A stretch of DNA of 64,000 nucleotides. It comes from Asticcacaulis machinosus (lineage in GTDB: Bacteria; Pseudomonadota; Alphaproteobacteria; Caulobacterales; Caulobacteraceae). Numbering within the stretch: position 1 is the first letter of the stretch; each line of letters opens with the position of its first letter. Location of the stretch: NCBI RefSeq assembly GCF_028550435.1, contig NZ_JAQQKV010000001.1:1240001-1304000 (forward strand), in the 5' to 3' direction. The translations under genes and the position numbers were made by a program. The notes under the pieces were generated by a model. The model searched no databases and was not told the DNA's origin. It worked only from the letters and a program-made list of their open reading frames with translations. Shown one piece after another: positions 23,645 through 31,520 of this stretch.

Positions 23645-24976
23645 TTATTGAGGTGAGGTCGGGCCCAGAATGGTATAGCCGGTCACTTTGGCCGACAGTT
23701 CATCGGCCAGCGTCGCCGACAGGTAACCATCGGCGGGGCGGCCATTGGCCCTTTGCCATTCGCGCAGAGCCTTACGCGTACCGACACCTATTACCCCGTC
23801 GGCAATACCGGGATCAAAGCCCTCTTTCAGCAGCGCTTTTTGGGTATTAACCCGTTGTGCGGTCGACAGGGGCTGCTCCTCCGGCCACGGGGTTTTCAGA
23901 GTGGGCTTACCGGCTATGCCGTCACCCAGTAACCCCACCGCCAGTGCATAGGCCGTGGAGTTATTATATTTGCGGATCACAAAATGGTTGGGCAGGGCCA
24001 GAAAGGCCGGACCGCCCGCCCCTGACGGCAGGATCAGCGTGGCATTTTCCAGCTTTTCACCCGCAGTCCAGGTGCCACCATCCGCCCGCACAACGCCCTT
24101 TGCGGCCCACCACTCCGGCGTCTGGCTTTCGGTTTCCGACAGATAATAGTCAAAACCCGCGGGTAAAATCACCTCAACCGCCCACGCCTGACCGGCCTTC
24201 CAGCCCGCCTTGGCCAGCAGATTGGCGGCAGAGCCCAGCGCATCCGGATCGGATTTCCAGATATCGACCTTGCCGTCTTTGTCGGCATCGACGCCCAGCT
24301 TGACATAGTTTTCCGGCAGGAACTGGGTCTGGCCCATCGCCCCGGCCCATGAACCTTTAAGCGTAGTGCGATCAACCTTACCGGCTTTGAGAATATCGAG
24401 CGCCATCAAAAGCTGCGTCTCGGCCCACGCCCGTCTGCGGCCATCAAAGGCCAGGGTCGCATAGGCGTTGATGACATCAAAATCACCCTGAATGCGGCCC
24501 AGATCGCTTTCCATCGTCCAGATACCGCCCAAAAGGGCGGCGGGCACACCATAGGTCGCCTCAATTTCCGGCACATGGGGCGTGGCAGCCAGCTTAGCGC
24601 GCGCGGCCTCAAAGCGCGGCGCGGTCACCGCCCCTTTGACATAGGCGCTGATCGGCTTGGAAAATTCCGGCTGCTTGGTGTCCAGCGCCACCACCCGCTC
24701 GGACGGCGCGGTCGTGCTTAAGGCTTCCGTCACAAAGGCACGGTCGTAGCCCTTGGCCACCGCCCGATTTATAAAGTCGTCGCGCCAGTGATAGAATGAC
24801 GGGTAATCGACCTTACCCACAGTCGGTGATGGGGTTGAAGTCACCGGAGTTGTCACCAGCGGATCAGGCTTTGATGGCGTAGACGCGGGTATTGGCGGAT
24901 CAATCGGCGTCGGAATGGAGGTCGCCGAGGAACAGGCCGTCAAAAATAACGCCAGTGTCAGATAGCGGCCCACCAT
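23645..24976 (-). CDS. MltB-family lytic murein transglycosylase (lipoprotein)
   Basis: This enzyme cleaves the glycan strands of peptidoglycan, forming 1,6-anhydro ends. A lipobox LTAC (Cys15) anchors it in a membrane. A Pro/Thr/Ser-rich linker follows to about residue 55, then the SLT_2 catalytic domain (about 60-355). The catalytic Glu is in the GIWTMESDLG motif, and GAMGQTQFLPENY and the calcium-like DADKDGKVDIW are also present. A C-terminal peptidoglycan-binding domain (about 370-430, NTQKALLKEGFDPGIADGVIG) completes it. The 443-residue length fits the MltB type with an added PG-binding module. It is in line with motA on the same strand but 92 bases apart. Confidence 0.93.
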   Translation of the reverse strand: MVGRYLTLALFLTACSSATSIPTPIDPPIPASTPSKPDPLVTTPVTSTPSPTVGKVDYPSFYHWRDDFINRAVAKGYDRAFVTEALSTTAPSERVVALDTKQPEFSKPISAYVKGAVTAPRFEAARAKLAATPHVPEIEATYGVPAALLGGIWTMESDLGRIQGDFDVINAYATLAFDGRRRAWAETQLLMALDILKAGKVDRTTLKGSWAGAMGQTQFLPENYVKLGVDADKDGKVDIWKSDPDALGSAANLLAKAGWKAGQAWAVEVILPAGFDYYLSETESQTPEWWAAKGVVRADGGTWTAGEKLENATLILPSGAGGPAFLALPNHFVIRKYNNSTAYALAVGLLGDGIAGKPTLKTPWPEEQPLSTAQRVNTQKALLKEGFDPGIADGVIGVGTRKALREWQRANGRPADGYLSATLADELSAKVTGYTILGPTSPQ

Positions 24977-25136
24977 GAAAACTCCCGTCAGATTATTGAT
25001 GTCATTGCTGAATCTATCTCAGATCATTATGACATTCCAACCCCGGATTGTGGCACAGATAGGGTTTGTCACTCACAAATTTGGGATCGGGCGCGATTAT
25101 TTTGACGCCTGTGGTGCGAAATCATCGTGAATCACG

Positions 25137-25165
25137 TTGACTTGATCAGACACTTCGCCTAATTA
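25137..25165 (+). promoter_or_regulatory. Sigma-70 promoter for rpmJ
   Basis: TTGACT (25137-25142) and TAATTA (25160-25165) are separated by 17 bases. Transcription would start near 25172 and leave a ~95-base leader to rpmJ, containing the small palindrome CCCTTTAAGGG (25204-25214 region). The rest of the 24977-25268 gap shows no gene. Confidence 0.6.
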
Positions 25166-25268
25166 CCCGCCCTCATTCATCGCTGTCGGCGATCTTTGCG
25201 CGCCCTTTAAGGGTGCCGGATGTCTGGCAGATTACGTTCACGCTTTTATAGAAATCAGGTTGGGACCA

Positions 25269-25394
25269 ATGAAAGTCCGTAGCTCGCTCAAGTCTCTGAA
25301 AACCCGCCACCGGGACTGCAAGATTGTGCGCCGCAAGGGCGTCGTCTATGTCATCAACAAGACCGATCCGCGTTTCAAGGCCAAGCAAGGCTAA
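25269..25394 (+). CDS. rpmJ: 50S ribosomal protein L36
   Basis: This 41-residue ribosomal protein starts [20 protein letters not shown] and ends with the typical [12 protein letters not shown]. It has a single Cys (Cys17) instead of the CxxC...CxxxxH zinc motif, so it is the zinc-free type usual in alphaproteobacteria and in the alternative L36 of E. coli. TGGGA lies just before the ATG. A sigma-70 promoter precedes it and a strong terminator follows, so it is a single-gene unit. Confidence 0.97.
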   Translation: MKVRSSLKSLKTRHRDCKIVRRKGVVYVINKTDPRFKAKQG

Positions 25395-25432
25395 TTACGC
25401 GTCAGATCGGCTCTGGCTGATTTGCAAATTTT

Positions 25433-25466
25433 AAAAGCGCTTAAAGCCGGGCTTTAAGCGCTTTTT
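25433..25466 (+). terminator. Rho-independent terminator after rpmJ
   Basis: AAGCGCTTAAAGCC (25435-25448) pairs perfectly with GGCTTTAAGCGCTT (25450-25463), and the T run continues to 25465. Confidence 0.93.
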
Positions 25467-25512
25467 GCATAATATTTTAGTCCCTCGCCGGGCGGTGACG
25501 GCACCACCTTGG

Positions 25513-25521
25513 TTATCCACA
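25513..25521 (+). promoter_or_regulatory. Consensus DnaA box upstream of gapR
   Basis: TTATCCACA matches the bacterial DnaA-box consensus in all nine positions and lies 95 bases upstream of the gapR start, in the gap after the rpmJ terminator. DnaA is both initiator and transcription factor in Caulobacter, so control of gapR by DnaA is plausible. A chance match cannot be excluded. Confidence 0.45.
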
Positions 25522-25615
25522 GCAAAAGCCGATCACAAATTCCCCTGCGCATTGAGGCCCGCGAATCGCTCCGGTATGTTTAACGCGAATTTCAGGATCA
25601 AAAGGAACCTTAGTC

Positions 25616-25894
25616 ATGGCCGATGATGTCGCCAATTCCATCACGTCGGACGACGTTATCAATGCCGCTGCCCAAGGGCGCCTGCGCACGATCATCGAGC
25701 GCATCGAGCGCCTTGAAGAAGACAAGGCCGTGATCGCCGGCGACCTTAAGGAAGTCTATGCCGAAGCCAAGGGCGAAGGCTTTGACGTCAAAATCCTGCG
25801 CAAGGTTGTATCCCTGCGCAAAAAGGACAAGGTCAAGCGTCAGGAAGAAGAAGCCCTGCTCGATCTCTACCTGTCGGCGATCGGCGAAATCTGA
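25616..25894 (+). CDS. gapR: DUF2312 nucleoid-associated protein GapR
   Basis: This is a DNA-binding protein that, in Caulobacter, clamps overtwisted AT-rich DNA ahead of replication and transcription forks and stimulates gyrase and topoisomerase IV. The sequence follows Caulobacter GapR closely: [23 protein letters not shown], then [20 protein letters not shown], and the C-terminal [19 protein letters not shown]. At 92 residues it is slightly longer than the Caulobacter form, with extra N-terminal residues. AAGGAA precedes the ATG and a strong terminator follows. Overlap in pathway with topA, also in this window, is of interest. Confidence 0.95.
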   Translation: MADDVANSITSDDVINAAAQGRLRTIIERIERLEEDKAVIAGDLKEVYAEAKGEGFDVKILRKVVSLRKKDKVKRQEEEALLDLYLSAIGEI

Positions 25895-25913
25895 TCTGGC
25901 TTGATTTTTAGAT

Positions 25914-25950
25914 CAAAAGCCCGTCATCTTTAAGCGATGCGGGCTTTTTT
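25914..25950 (+). terminator. Rho-independent terminator after gapR
   Basis: AAAAGCCCGTCATC (25915-25928) pairs with GATGCGGGCTTTT, with six T at 25945-25950. It starts 20 bases after the gapR stop and ends before the next gene. Confidence 0.92.
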
Positions 25951-25970
25951 CATGACGATTGAGCGATAGC

Positions 25971-26396
25971 ATGGCGTTTAAATCTAAGACGCCACCCAAA
26001 GGCCTGCGTCAAAAATCACCGCTGAAGGCCAAAGCCGGATTTAAACCCAACGCGCCTATGCCGGCAAAGACTGGCTTACAGGCCAAACCGCCCTCCCCCG
26101 CCGACTCGAAAAAAGCGCTGCAAAAAGCGACCGTCCGCCTGCTTGAAAAAGCGCGCCGGGAAGCGGCTGAGCAGGGCGTGGACTTATCTGAATGGGAAGC
26201 CGAATTTATCGACAGCGTGGCCATGCGCGTCAAAACCTATGGCCGCGCCTTTGCCGATCCGGATAAGGGCGCGATGGATGGCACCCTGTCGCTTATGCAG
26301 GGACTGAAGCTTCGGGAAATCCGCAAAAAGGTCAAAACCAAAGCCGCTAAAAATCAGCCCGCCCCGCCTGACCCCGCCACGCCTAACGAAGAGTAA
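25971..26396 (+). CDS. Basic hypothetical protein
   Basis: I do not recognise a named family. The protein has 141 residues from the ATG at 25971 (a TTG at 25959 is also in frame). The first 50 residues are a disordered Lys/Pro/Ala-rich tail (KTPPKGLRQKSPLKAKAGF...). A helical, conserved-looking core follows (LSEWEAEFIDSVAMRVKTYG, then LSLMQGLKLREIRKK), and the protein ends in a Lys-then-Pro-rich tail. The high charge suggests nucleic-acid or ribosome contact, which is only inference. It follows the gapR terminator closely, so its promoter must lie within or just after that hairpin. Confidence 0.7.
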   Translation: MAFKSKTPPKGLRQKSPLKAKAGFKPNAPMPAKTGLQAKPPSPADSKKALQKATVRLLEKARREAAEQGVDLSEWEAEFIDSVAMRVKTYGRAFADPDKGAMDGTLSLMQGLKLREIRKKVKTKAAKNQPAPPDPATPNEE

Positions 26397-26410
26397 TGAC
26401 AGCGCTAACA
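26397..26410. promoter_or_regulatory. LacI-type operator upstream of the GPH-GH94 operon
   Basis: TGACAGCGCTAACA is a near-palindrome with the central AGCGCT core, 51 bases before the symporter start and directly after the stop of the preceding gene. It shares its left half with the perfect palindrome at 56061-56074. The position fits a repressor site for the sugar operon; the repressor is not in the window. Confidence 0.5.
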
Positions 26411-26460
26411 TTGCCTGTTATCAAATCTTTAAACATATAAAAACGTCAGGGAAGCGGTAC

Positions 26461-27834
26461 ATGAACACTATGGGGAACGCGGGCCCGCCCGCAAAAGTCG
26501 GACTGTTTGAAAAAATCAGCTACGGCGCCGGCGATGTCGGGTTCAATTTCTACTGGACGACCATTTCTGCCTTCGTAATGATTTTCTATACCGACGTATT
26601 CGGTATTCCGGCCGCGACCGCCGGCACCATGCTGCTGGTGACCAAAATCATCGCCGCCATGACCGATCCGGTCATCGGGGCCTTTGCCGACCGCACCAAA
26701 ACCAAATGGGGTAAGTTCCGGCCCTATATCCTGTGGGCCGCCCTGCCGCTGGCCGCCGCAGGGGTTCTGACCTTTACCACGCCCGACCTCGATCAGGGCG
26801 GAAAGGTCATCTACGCCTATGCGACCTACATGATCCTGATGCTGATCTATACGGTCATCAATATCCCTTATAATGCGCTGTCAGGGGTGATGACGGCGGA
26901 CGGTCAGGATCGTTCGACCCTGATCAGTTTCCGGTTTATCGGAGGCTTTCTGGGCGGCACGATCGTCACCTATTGCACGCCCAAGATGGTCGCATTTTTC
27001 GGTCAGGGCAACGAAGCCCACGGCTGGCAGATCGCCATGATCGTTTACGGCGCGGTCGCAACGCTTTTGTTCCTGAACATGTTCTGGCAAACCCGTGAGC
27101 GGGTTGAACCGATCAGTCAGACGGTCAACAGCCCCCTGCGCGATGTCAAAGACCTGACCCAGAACGGGCCGTGGGTGGTGCTGTTCTTTCTGGCCCTGAT
27201 CATCATGATCACCATCACGCTGCGTATGTCGACCTCGGCCTATTACATGAAATATTACGTGGAACGGCCTGATCTGATCGGCAGTTTCCTGACAGTTTAC
27301 GGCATTGCTTTGGCCGTGGGTTCGGCCTGCACGCCGATTCTGACCCGGTTTTTCGATAAGAAACATATCCTGATGGTGCTGATGGCGATCGTAGGCGTCC
27401 TGTGCATCCTGTTCTATTTCGTACCGAAAGATCAGATTGAGATTATGTTTGCCCTGCAAATCCTGATCGGCCTTGTGCTGGGACCCAAATCACCGCTGGC
27501 CTATTCGATGTATGCCGACACCGCCGACTATAACGAGTGGAAGACCGGCAGGCGGGCCACAGCCATGACCTTTGCAGCGGCCACGTTCTCTCAAAAGCTG
27601 GGCGGCGCATTGGCATCGTTTGTTATTGGCCTTGTGTTTTCGGCGCTGGGCTACGTCGCCAATCAGGCCCAGACCGGCGCGTCGCAGTCAGGCATTATTA
27701 TTCTTATGACCCTGGTGCCGGGGGCCATCGCGCTGTTTGCCGCCATTGTCACCGGCTTTTACGGCCTGACGAAAACTCAACTCGAAACCATTCAAATAGA
27801 TTTAGCCGAGCGTAAACTGGCCGCACATGACTGA
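26461..27834 (+). CDS. GPH-family sugar:cation symporter
   Basis: This is a 457-residue inner-membrane transporter of the glycoside-pentoside-hexuronide family, within the MFS fold, with about 12 helices. Family features are [16 protein letters not shown] at the start, the cation-site helix [42 protein letters not shown], and the C-half [29 protein letters not shown] precedes the ATG. Its 3' end overlaps the GH94 phosphorylase gene by 8 bases, so it should import the disaccharide used by that enzyme, probably cellobionate or a related beta-glucoside. Confidence 0.93.
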   Translation: MNTMGNAGPPAKVGLFEKISYGAGDVGFNFYWTTISAFVMIFYTDVFGIPAATAGTMLLVTKIIAAMTDPVIGAFADRTKTKWGKFRPYILWAALPLAAAGVLTFTTPDLDQGGKVIYAYATYMILMLIYTVINIPYNALSGVMTADGQDRSTLISFRFIGGFLGGTIVTYCTPKMVAFFGQGNEAHGWQIAMIVYGAVATLLFLNMFWQTRERVEPISQTVNSPLRDVKDLTQNGPWVVLFFLALIIMITITLRMSTSAYYMKYYVERPDLIGSFLTVYGIALAVGSACTPILTRFFDKKHILMVLMAIVGVLCILFYFVPKDQIEIMFALQILIGLVLGPKSPLAYSMYADTADYNEWKTGRRATAMTFAAATFSQKLGGALASFVIGLVFSALGYVANQAQTGASQSGIIILMTLVPGAIALFAAIVTGFYGLTKTQLETIQIDLAERKLAAHD

Positions 27835-30172
27835 CCTGATAATCAATGATGGACACACCTGCACCCTGACCTCACCTACCGCCCTGCCGCGGGCGTCCGG
27901 GTTTTTGTGGAACCGCAAGATGATGCTGCATATGAATGCGCGCGGCTTTGCCACGTCGCAGTTCATGCAGCCGGAGCCGGCCAAGTACGCCTATGCCCCG
28001 AACCTTGAAGCCAAGACCTTCATGCAGCCGGAGCAGCCCTATTACGCCCACCATCCGGGACGCTTTTTCTACCTGAAGGACGAAGAGACGGGTGAGATTT
28101 TCTCCGCCCCTTATGAGCCAGTGCGCGTGGTGCCGGACAAGTTCGCATTTACCCTGTCGACCCATGATATCACATGGCAGATCGAGCATCTGGGGGTCAG
28201 GGTCGATATCACCCTTAACCTGCCCGTCGATGATGTGGTTGAACTGTGGGAAGTGACGGTCACCAACCTCACAAACCGGATGAGGACAATCGGATTTTAT
28301 CCTTTTTTCACCATCGGTTACATGAGCTGGATGAATCAGTCCGCGACCTTTGATGCGGGGCTGAATGGCATCATCGCCACCTGCGTCACGCCCTACCAAA
28401 AGGTCGCGGATTATTTCAAAAACAAGGACTTCAAGGACAAGACTTTTTTCCTGAGCGAACACGCGCCGTCCGCCTGGGAATGTCGGCGCGAAGCCTTTGA
28501 AGGCGAAGGTGGCCTGCATAATCCGGACGCCCTGCGCGAGGAATTGGCCTGTGAGGACGCCATCTATGAGACGCCGACCGCCGTTATGACATTCGATCTG
28601 GCGCTGGAAGCAGGCGCGTCAGCCACCCACCGTTTTCTGTTCGGCCCGGCTTTTGATGAGGCCGAAATCGCCACAATAAAGTCCCGCTATCTGTCGGCGG
28701 AGGGCTTTGCGACCGCCCGCCGTGACTATCAGGCCTATATTGCGGCAGGTGCCGGGGTCGTTAAGATCAAAACGCCGGATGCGCACTTTGATCAGTTCGT
28801 CAATCATTGGTTGGCGCGGCAGGTCTATTACCACGGCGATGTCAACCGCCTGACCACCGATCCGCAGACGCGCAACTACCTTCAGGACGCACTCGGCATG
28901 GTCTATATCCGGCCCGATGCGGCGCGGATTGCGCTAATCACCGCCCTGTCGCAGCAGCATGATACAGGTGCCATGCCCGACGGCGTGCTGCTGGTCGAAG
29001 GGGCGGAGCTGAAATATATCAATCAGGTGCCGCACACCGATCACTGCGTCTGGCTGCCGATCCTGCTGGATGCCTATGTGCGCGAAACCGGCGATTATGC
29101 CCTGCTCGATCAGGTCGTGACCAATGCCGTGACGGGTTTGAGCCTGACGGTCCGCGACCGCATGACCGCCGCCATGAACTGGCTGCTCAAAGAACGCGAT
29201 CATCGCGGTTTGAGCTACATCGCCCAAGGCGACTGGTGCGATCCGATGAACATGGTCGGCTATAAGGGCAAGGGCGTGTCCGGCTGGCTGACTTTGGCCA
29301 GCGGTTATGCGTTGAGGTTATGGGCGCAAATCTGCGCCGATGCGGGCGATCGCACGACGGCTGCAACCATGCGCGCCGGTGTAGATAATCTGAACACAGC
29401 CGCCAACACCCACCTGTGGGACGGACAGTGGTATGCGCGCGGCATAACCGACGATGATGTGGTGTTCGGCGTAGCTTCTGACCCGGAAGGCCGGATATAT
29501 CTCAACCCGCAGACATGGTCGTTTCTGAGTGGCGCCGCCACACCCGAAAATCAATCATTGATGATGCGTGCGGTTACGGAACAACTTGAAACCCCTTACG
29601 GCGTTGAGATGCTCGGCCCGCCCTATTCGGCCATGCGCGATGATGTCGGGCGGGTGACCCAGAAATGGATGGGCTCGGCCGAAAACGGCGCGGTCTATAA
29701 CCATGCCGCCATCTTCTATATCTATAGCCTGTTTCAGATCGGTCAGGCCGATAAGGGCTTTGAACTCTTGCGCAAAATGGTCACCGGGCCGGATGAGTCC
29801 GACTATCTTCAGCGCGGGCAAATGCCGGTGTTTATCCCGAACTATTATCGCGGCGCCTACCGTCAGCATCCGCGCACCGCAGGCCGTTCCAGCCAGTTGT
29901 TCAACACCGGCACGGTGGCCTGGGTTTATCATAGCCTGATTGATGGCCTGCTGGGCCTGAGCGGGACTAAGGATGGTTTGCGGCTCAACCCGCAACTGCC
30001 CGCACATTGGGATGAGGTGACGGTGACACGCCTGTTCCGCGGGGCAACCTTTGAGGTCATCATCCGGCGCGGTGAGGCTAAGGGCGTGGTGTGCGATGGC
30101 GCGGCATTAGAGGTGCCTGTGATTACCGGCATTACTTCGGGCCATACCTACCAGATCTTGGTAACGCTTTAA
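27827..30172 (+). CDS. GH94 phosphorylase, cellobionic-acid-phosphorylase-like
   Basis: This cytoplasmic enzyme uses inorganic phosphate to split a beta-glucoside into glucose 1-phosphate and an acceptor sugar. The GH94 architecture is an N-terminal beta-sandwich (to about residue 270), a helical linker, the (alpha/alpha)6 catalytic barrel and a C-terminal beta-sheet. The general acid is probably Asp472 in [12 protein letters not shown]. At 781 residues, with the stretches [20 protein letters not shown] and [11 protein letters not shown], it resembles the cellobionate phosphorylases of Xanthomonas and Saccharophagus more than cellobiose phosphorylase. That substrate call is from memory of the family. 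The gene is translationally coupled to the GPH symporter. Its stop overlaps the stop of the convergent amidohydrolase gene. Confidence 0.9.
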   Translation: MTDLIINDGHTCTLTSPTALPRASGFLWNRKMMLHMNARGFATSQFMQPEPAKYAYAPNLEAKTFMQPEQPYYAHHPGRFFYLKDEETGEIFSAPYEPVRVVPDKFAFTLSTHDITWQIEHLGVRVDITLNLPVDDVVELWEVTVTNLTNRMRTIGFYPFFTIGYMSWMNQSATFDAGLNGIIATCVTPYQKVADYFKNKDFKDKTFFLSEHAPSAWECRREAFEGEGGLHNPDALREELACEDAIYETPTAVMTFDLALEAGASATHRFLFGPAFDEAEIATIKSRYLSAEGFATARRDYQAYIAAGAGVVKIKTPDAHFDQFVNHWLARQVYYHGDVNRLTTDPQTRNYLQDALGMVYIRPDAARIALITALSQQHDTGAMPDGVLLVEGAELKYINQVPHTDHCVWLPILLDAYVRETGDYALLDQVVTNAVTGLSLTVRDRMTAAMNWLLKERDHRGLSYIAQGDWCDPMNMVGYKGKGVSGWLTLASGYALRLWAQICADAGDRTTAATMRAGVDNLNTAANTHLWDGQWYARGITDDDVVFGVASDPEGRIYLNPQTWSFLSGAATPENQSLMMRAVTEQLETPYGVEMLGPPYSAMRDDVGRVTQKWMGSAENGAVYNHAAIFYIYSLFQIGQADKGFELLRKMVTGPDESDYLQRGQMPVFIPNYYRGAYRQHPRTAGRSSQLFNTGTVAWVYHSLIDGLLGLSGTKDGLRLNPQLPAHWDEVTVTRLFRGATFEVIIRRGEAKGVVCDGAALEVPVITGITSGHTYQILVTL

Positions 30173-31176
30173 TTGGCTCCCGCCAGAAACGCCGCCAGAT
30201 TGTGTGGCAGGGCGTCGCAGATATAGCCGCCTTCCTGAATAATCGCCATCGGAAGCGCGGCAGAAGCAATCAGCGCGCCTGCCCGTCTAAACCCATCGGT
30301 CGTGACCTTAAGCACCCCGATCGGGTCATGCTCTGAGGCATCAAGCCCCAGCGATACCACGAGGGCCGTGGCCCCGTAGGCTTGGATCGCGTCAAGCCCG
30401 CGCGCCATCGCGGCCAGCCAAGGGTCATCACCCAGACCATGCTCAAGCGCCAGATTGAGATTAAAGCCCTCCCCCGTACCGGCACCGGTTTCATTGGCAT
30501 AGCCGGAATAGAACGGGAAATAGGCTGAGGTTTCGGCGTGCACGGAAACCGTCAGCACATCATCGCGGCCATAAAATATGCCTTGGGTGCCGTTGCCGTG
30601 GTGGACATCGATATCGAGCACGGCGACCTTAGCACCCGCATCGCGCAGTCTCTGGGCGGCGATGGCGGCATTATTCAGGTAACAAAACCCGCTGCCGTAT
30701 CCTGCATAGGCATGGTGGCCCGGCGGGCGGCACAGGGCGTAGGCCTTACCGGCTTTAAGCGCATAATCGGCCGCATCAATCGCCGCATGGGCTGAACCCG
30801 CAATGGCTGACCAGGTATCGTCACGGATCGAGGTCGAGGTATCGCCCAGATAAAACCCCAACTGTCCCTGCAATCCGGTGGGGCGGGCATTCATGCCAAC
30901 CCTCGGAAACTGGGTCGCCACAAGCTGATCGGTAATACCCGCCAACTCAGACCGGCGGCCCCACGCCGTCATCAGGAACTCTATATAGTCGGGGCTATGC
31001 ACCGCCTTGATCGGGTCTGTGCCGTGATCGCGGGCCTCAACGATCTCATGCCCCTTTACAGCCCCAAGCAGGATGCGGTAGCGCTCTGACGTTTCAGGAT
31101 GGTCACGCAGATTGCCATGCCGGAAAAAGCTTTGCGGGTTCTGACCTTTACTTGCTGGCGAATGAATGCAGATCAT
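30169..31176 (-). CDS. Histone-deacetylase-family amidohydrolase (acetylpolyamine type)
   Basis: This is a Zn-dependent deacetylase of the class II HDAC/acetylpolyamine amidohydrolase family, 335 residues from the ATG at 31176 (CAGGGG upstream; the frame is open to 31206). Metal and active-site motifs are intact: [20 protein letters not shown] with the His pair, [10 protein letters not shown] with Asp-x-His, and the later Asp in [11 protein letters not shown] with the conserved QEGGY turn. The likely substrate is an acetylated polyamine or another small N-acetyl amine. Its TAA overlaps the GH94 TAA on the other strand. A dispersed element with hairpin lies upstream. Confidence 0.92.
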   Translation of the reverse strand: MICIHSPASKGQNPQSFFRHGNLRDHPETSERYRILLGAVKGHEIVEARDHGTDPIKAVHSPDYIEFLMTAWGRRSELAGITDQLVATQFPRVGMNARPTGLQGQLGFYLGDTSTSIRDDTWSAIAGSAHAAIDAADYALKAGKAYALCRPPGHHAYAGYGSGFCYLNNAAIAAQRLRDAGAKVAVLDIDVHHGNGTQGIFYGRDDVLTVSVHAETSAYFPFYSGYANETGAGTGEGFNLNLALEHGLGDDPWLAAMARGLDAIQAYGATALVVSLGLDASEHDPIGVLKVTTDGFRRAGALIASAALPMAIIQEGGYICDALPHNLAAFLAGAN

Positions 31177-31211
31177 GAAAGAACCCCTGAAATTAAAGTG
31201 CCACATTCGTG

Positions 31212-31310
31212 GCTTTATCCTTTTCAGCTCAAACGCCGCATGGCTCCTCGCATAAGCTCGGGCGGTCAGTCGACCTTGCCAGGTAGCATGAGTTAAAACT
31301 CATGCTACCT
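31212..31310 (+). repeat. Dispersed element with hairpin, copy 2
   Basis: The conserved block 31212-31280 (TATCCTTTTCAGCTCAAACG, then GCATGGCT, CTCGCATAAGCTCGGGCGG, GACCTTGCC) matches the reverse complement of copy 1. A perfect hairpin follows directly at 31281-31310 (AGGTAGCATGAGTT, AA, AACTCATGCTACCT). Read with the HDAC-family gene the order is hairpin, block, gene, as in copy 1. A further hairpin, CCACGACC/GGCCGTGG, lies just downstream at 31338-31356. The remainder of the 31311-31520 gap is receptor leader with no gene. Confidence 0.75.
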
Positions 31311-31520
31311 GTATTAACGCGCCTTTTTGCCACAGAAAACCACGACCTTTGGCCGTGGCCCGTTTGCGTTAATAATTGGCCCCACATGCTGTGTCAGGTT
31401 CACAGGGCCGTCATACAGTCGTCACACACGCTCTTAAGACGCGGTCGCACCGCATAGGGGTTTAAAGGCGTTACAGACCGGCGGGGCTGTCCCCCGTGGG
31501 CTTCATGTAGGGGATACATC

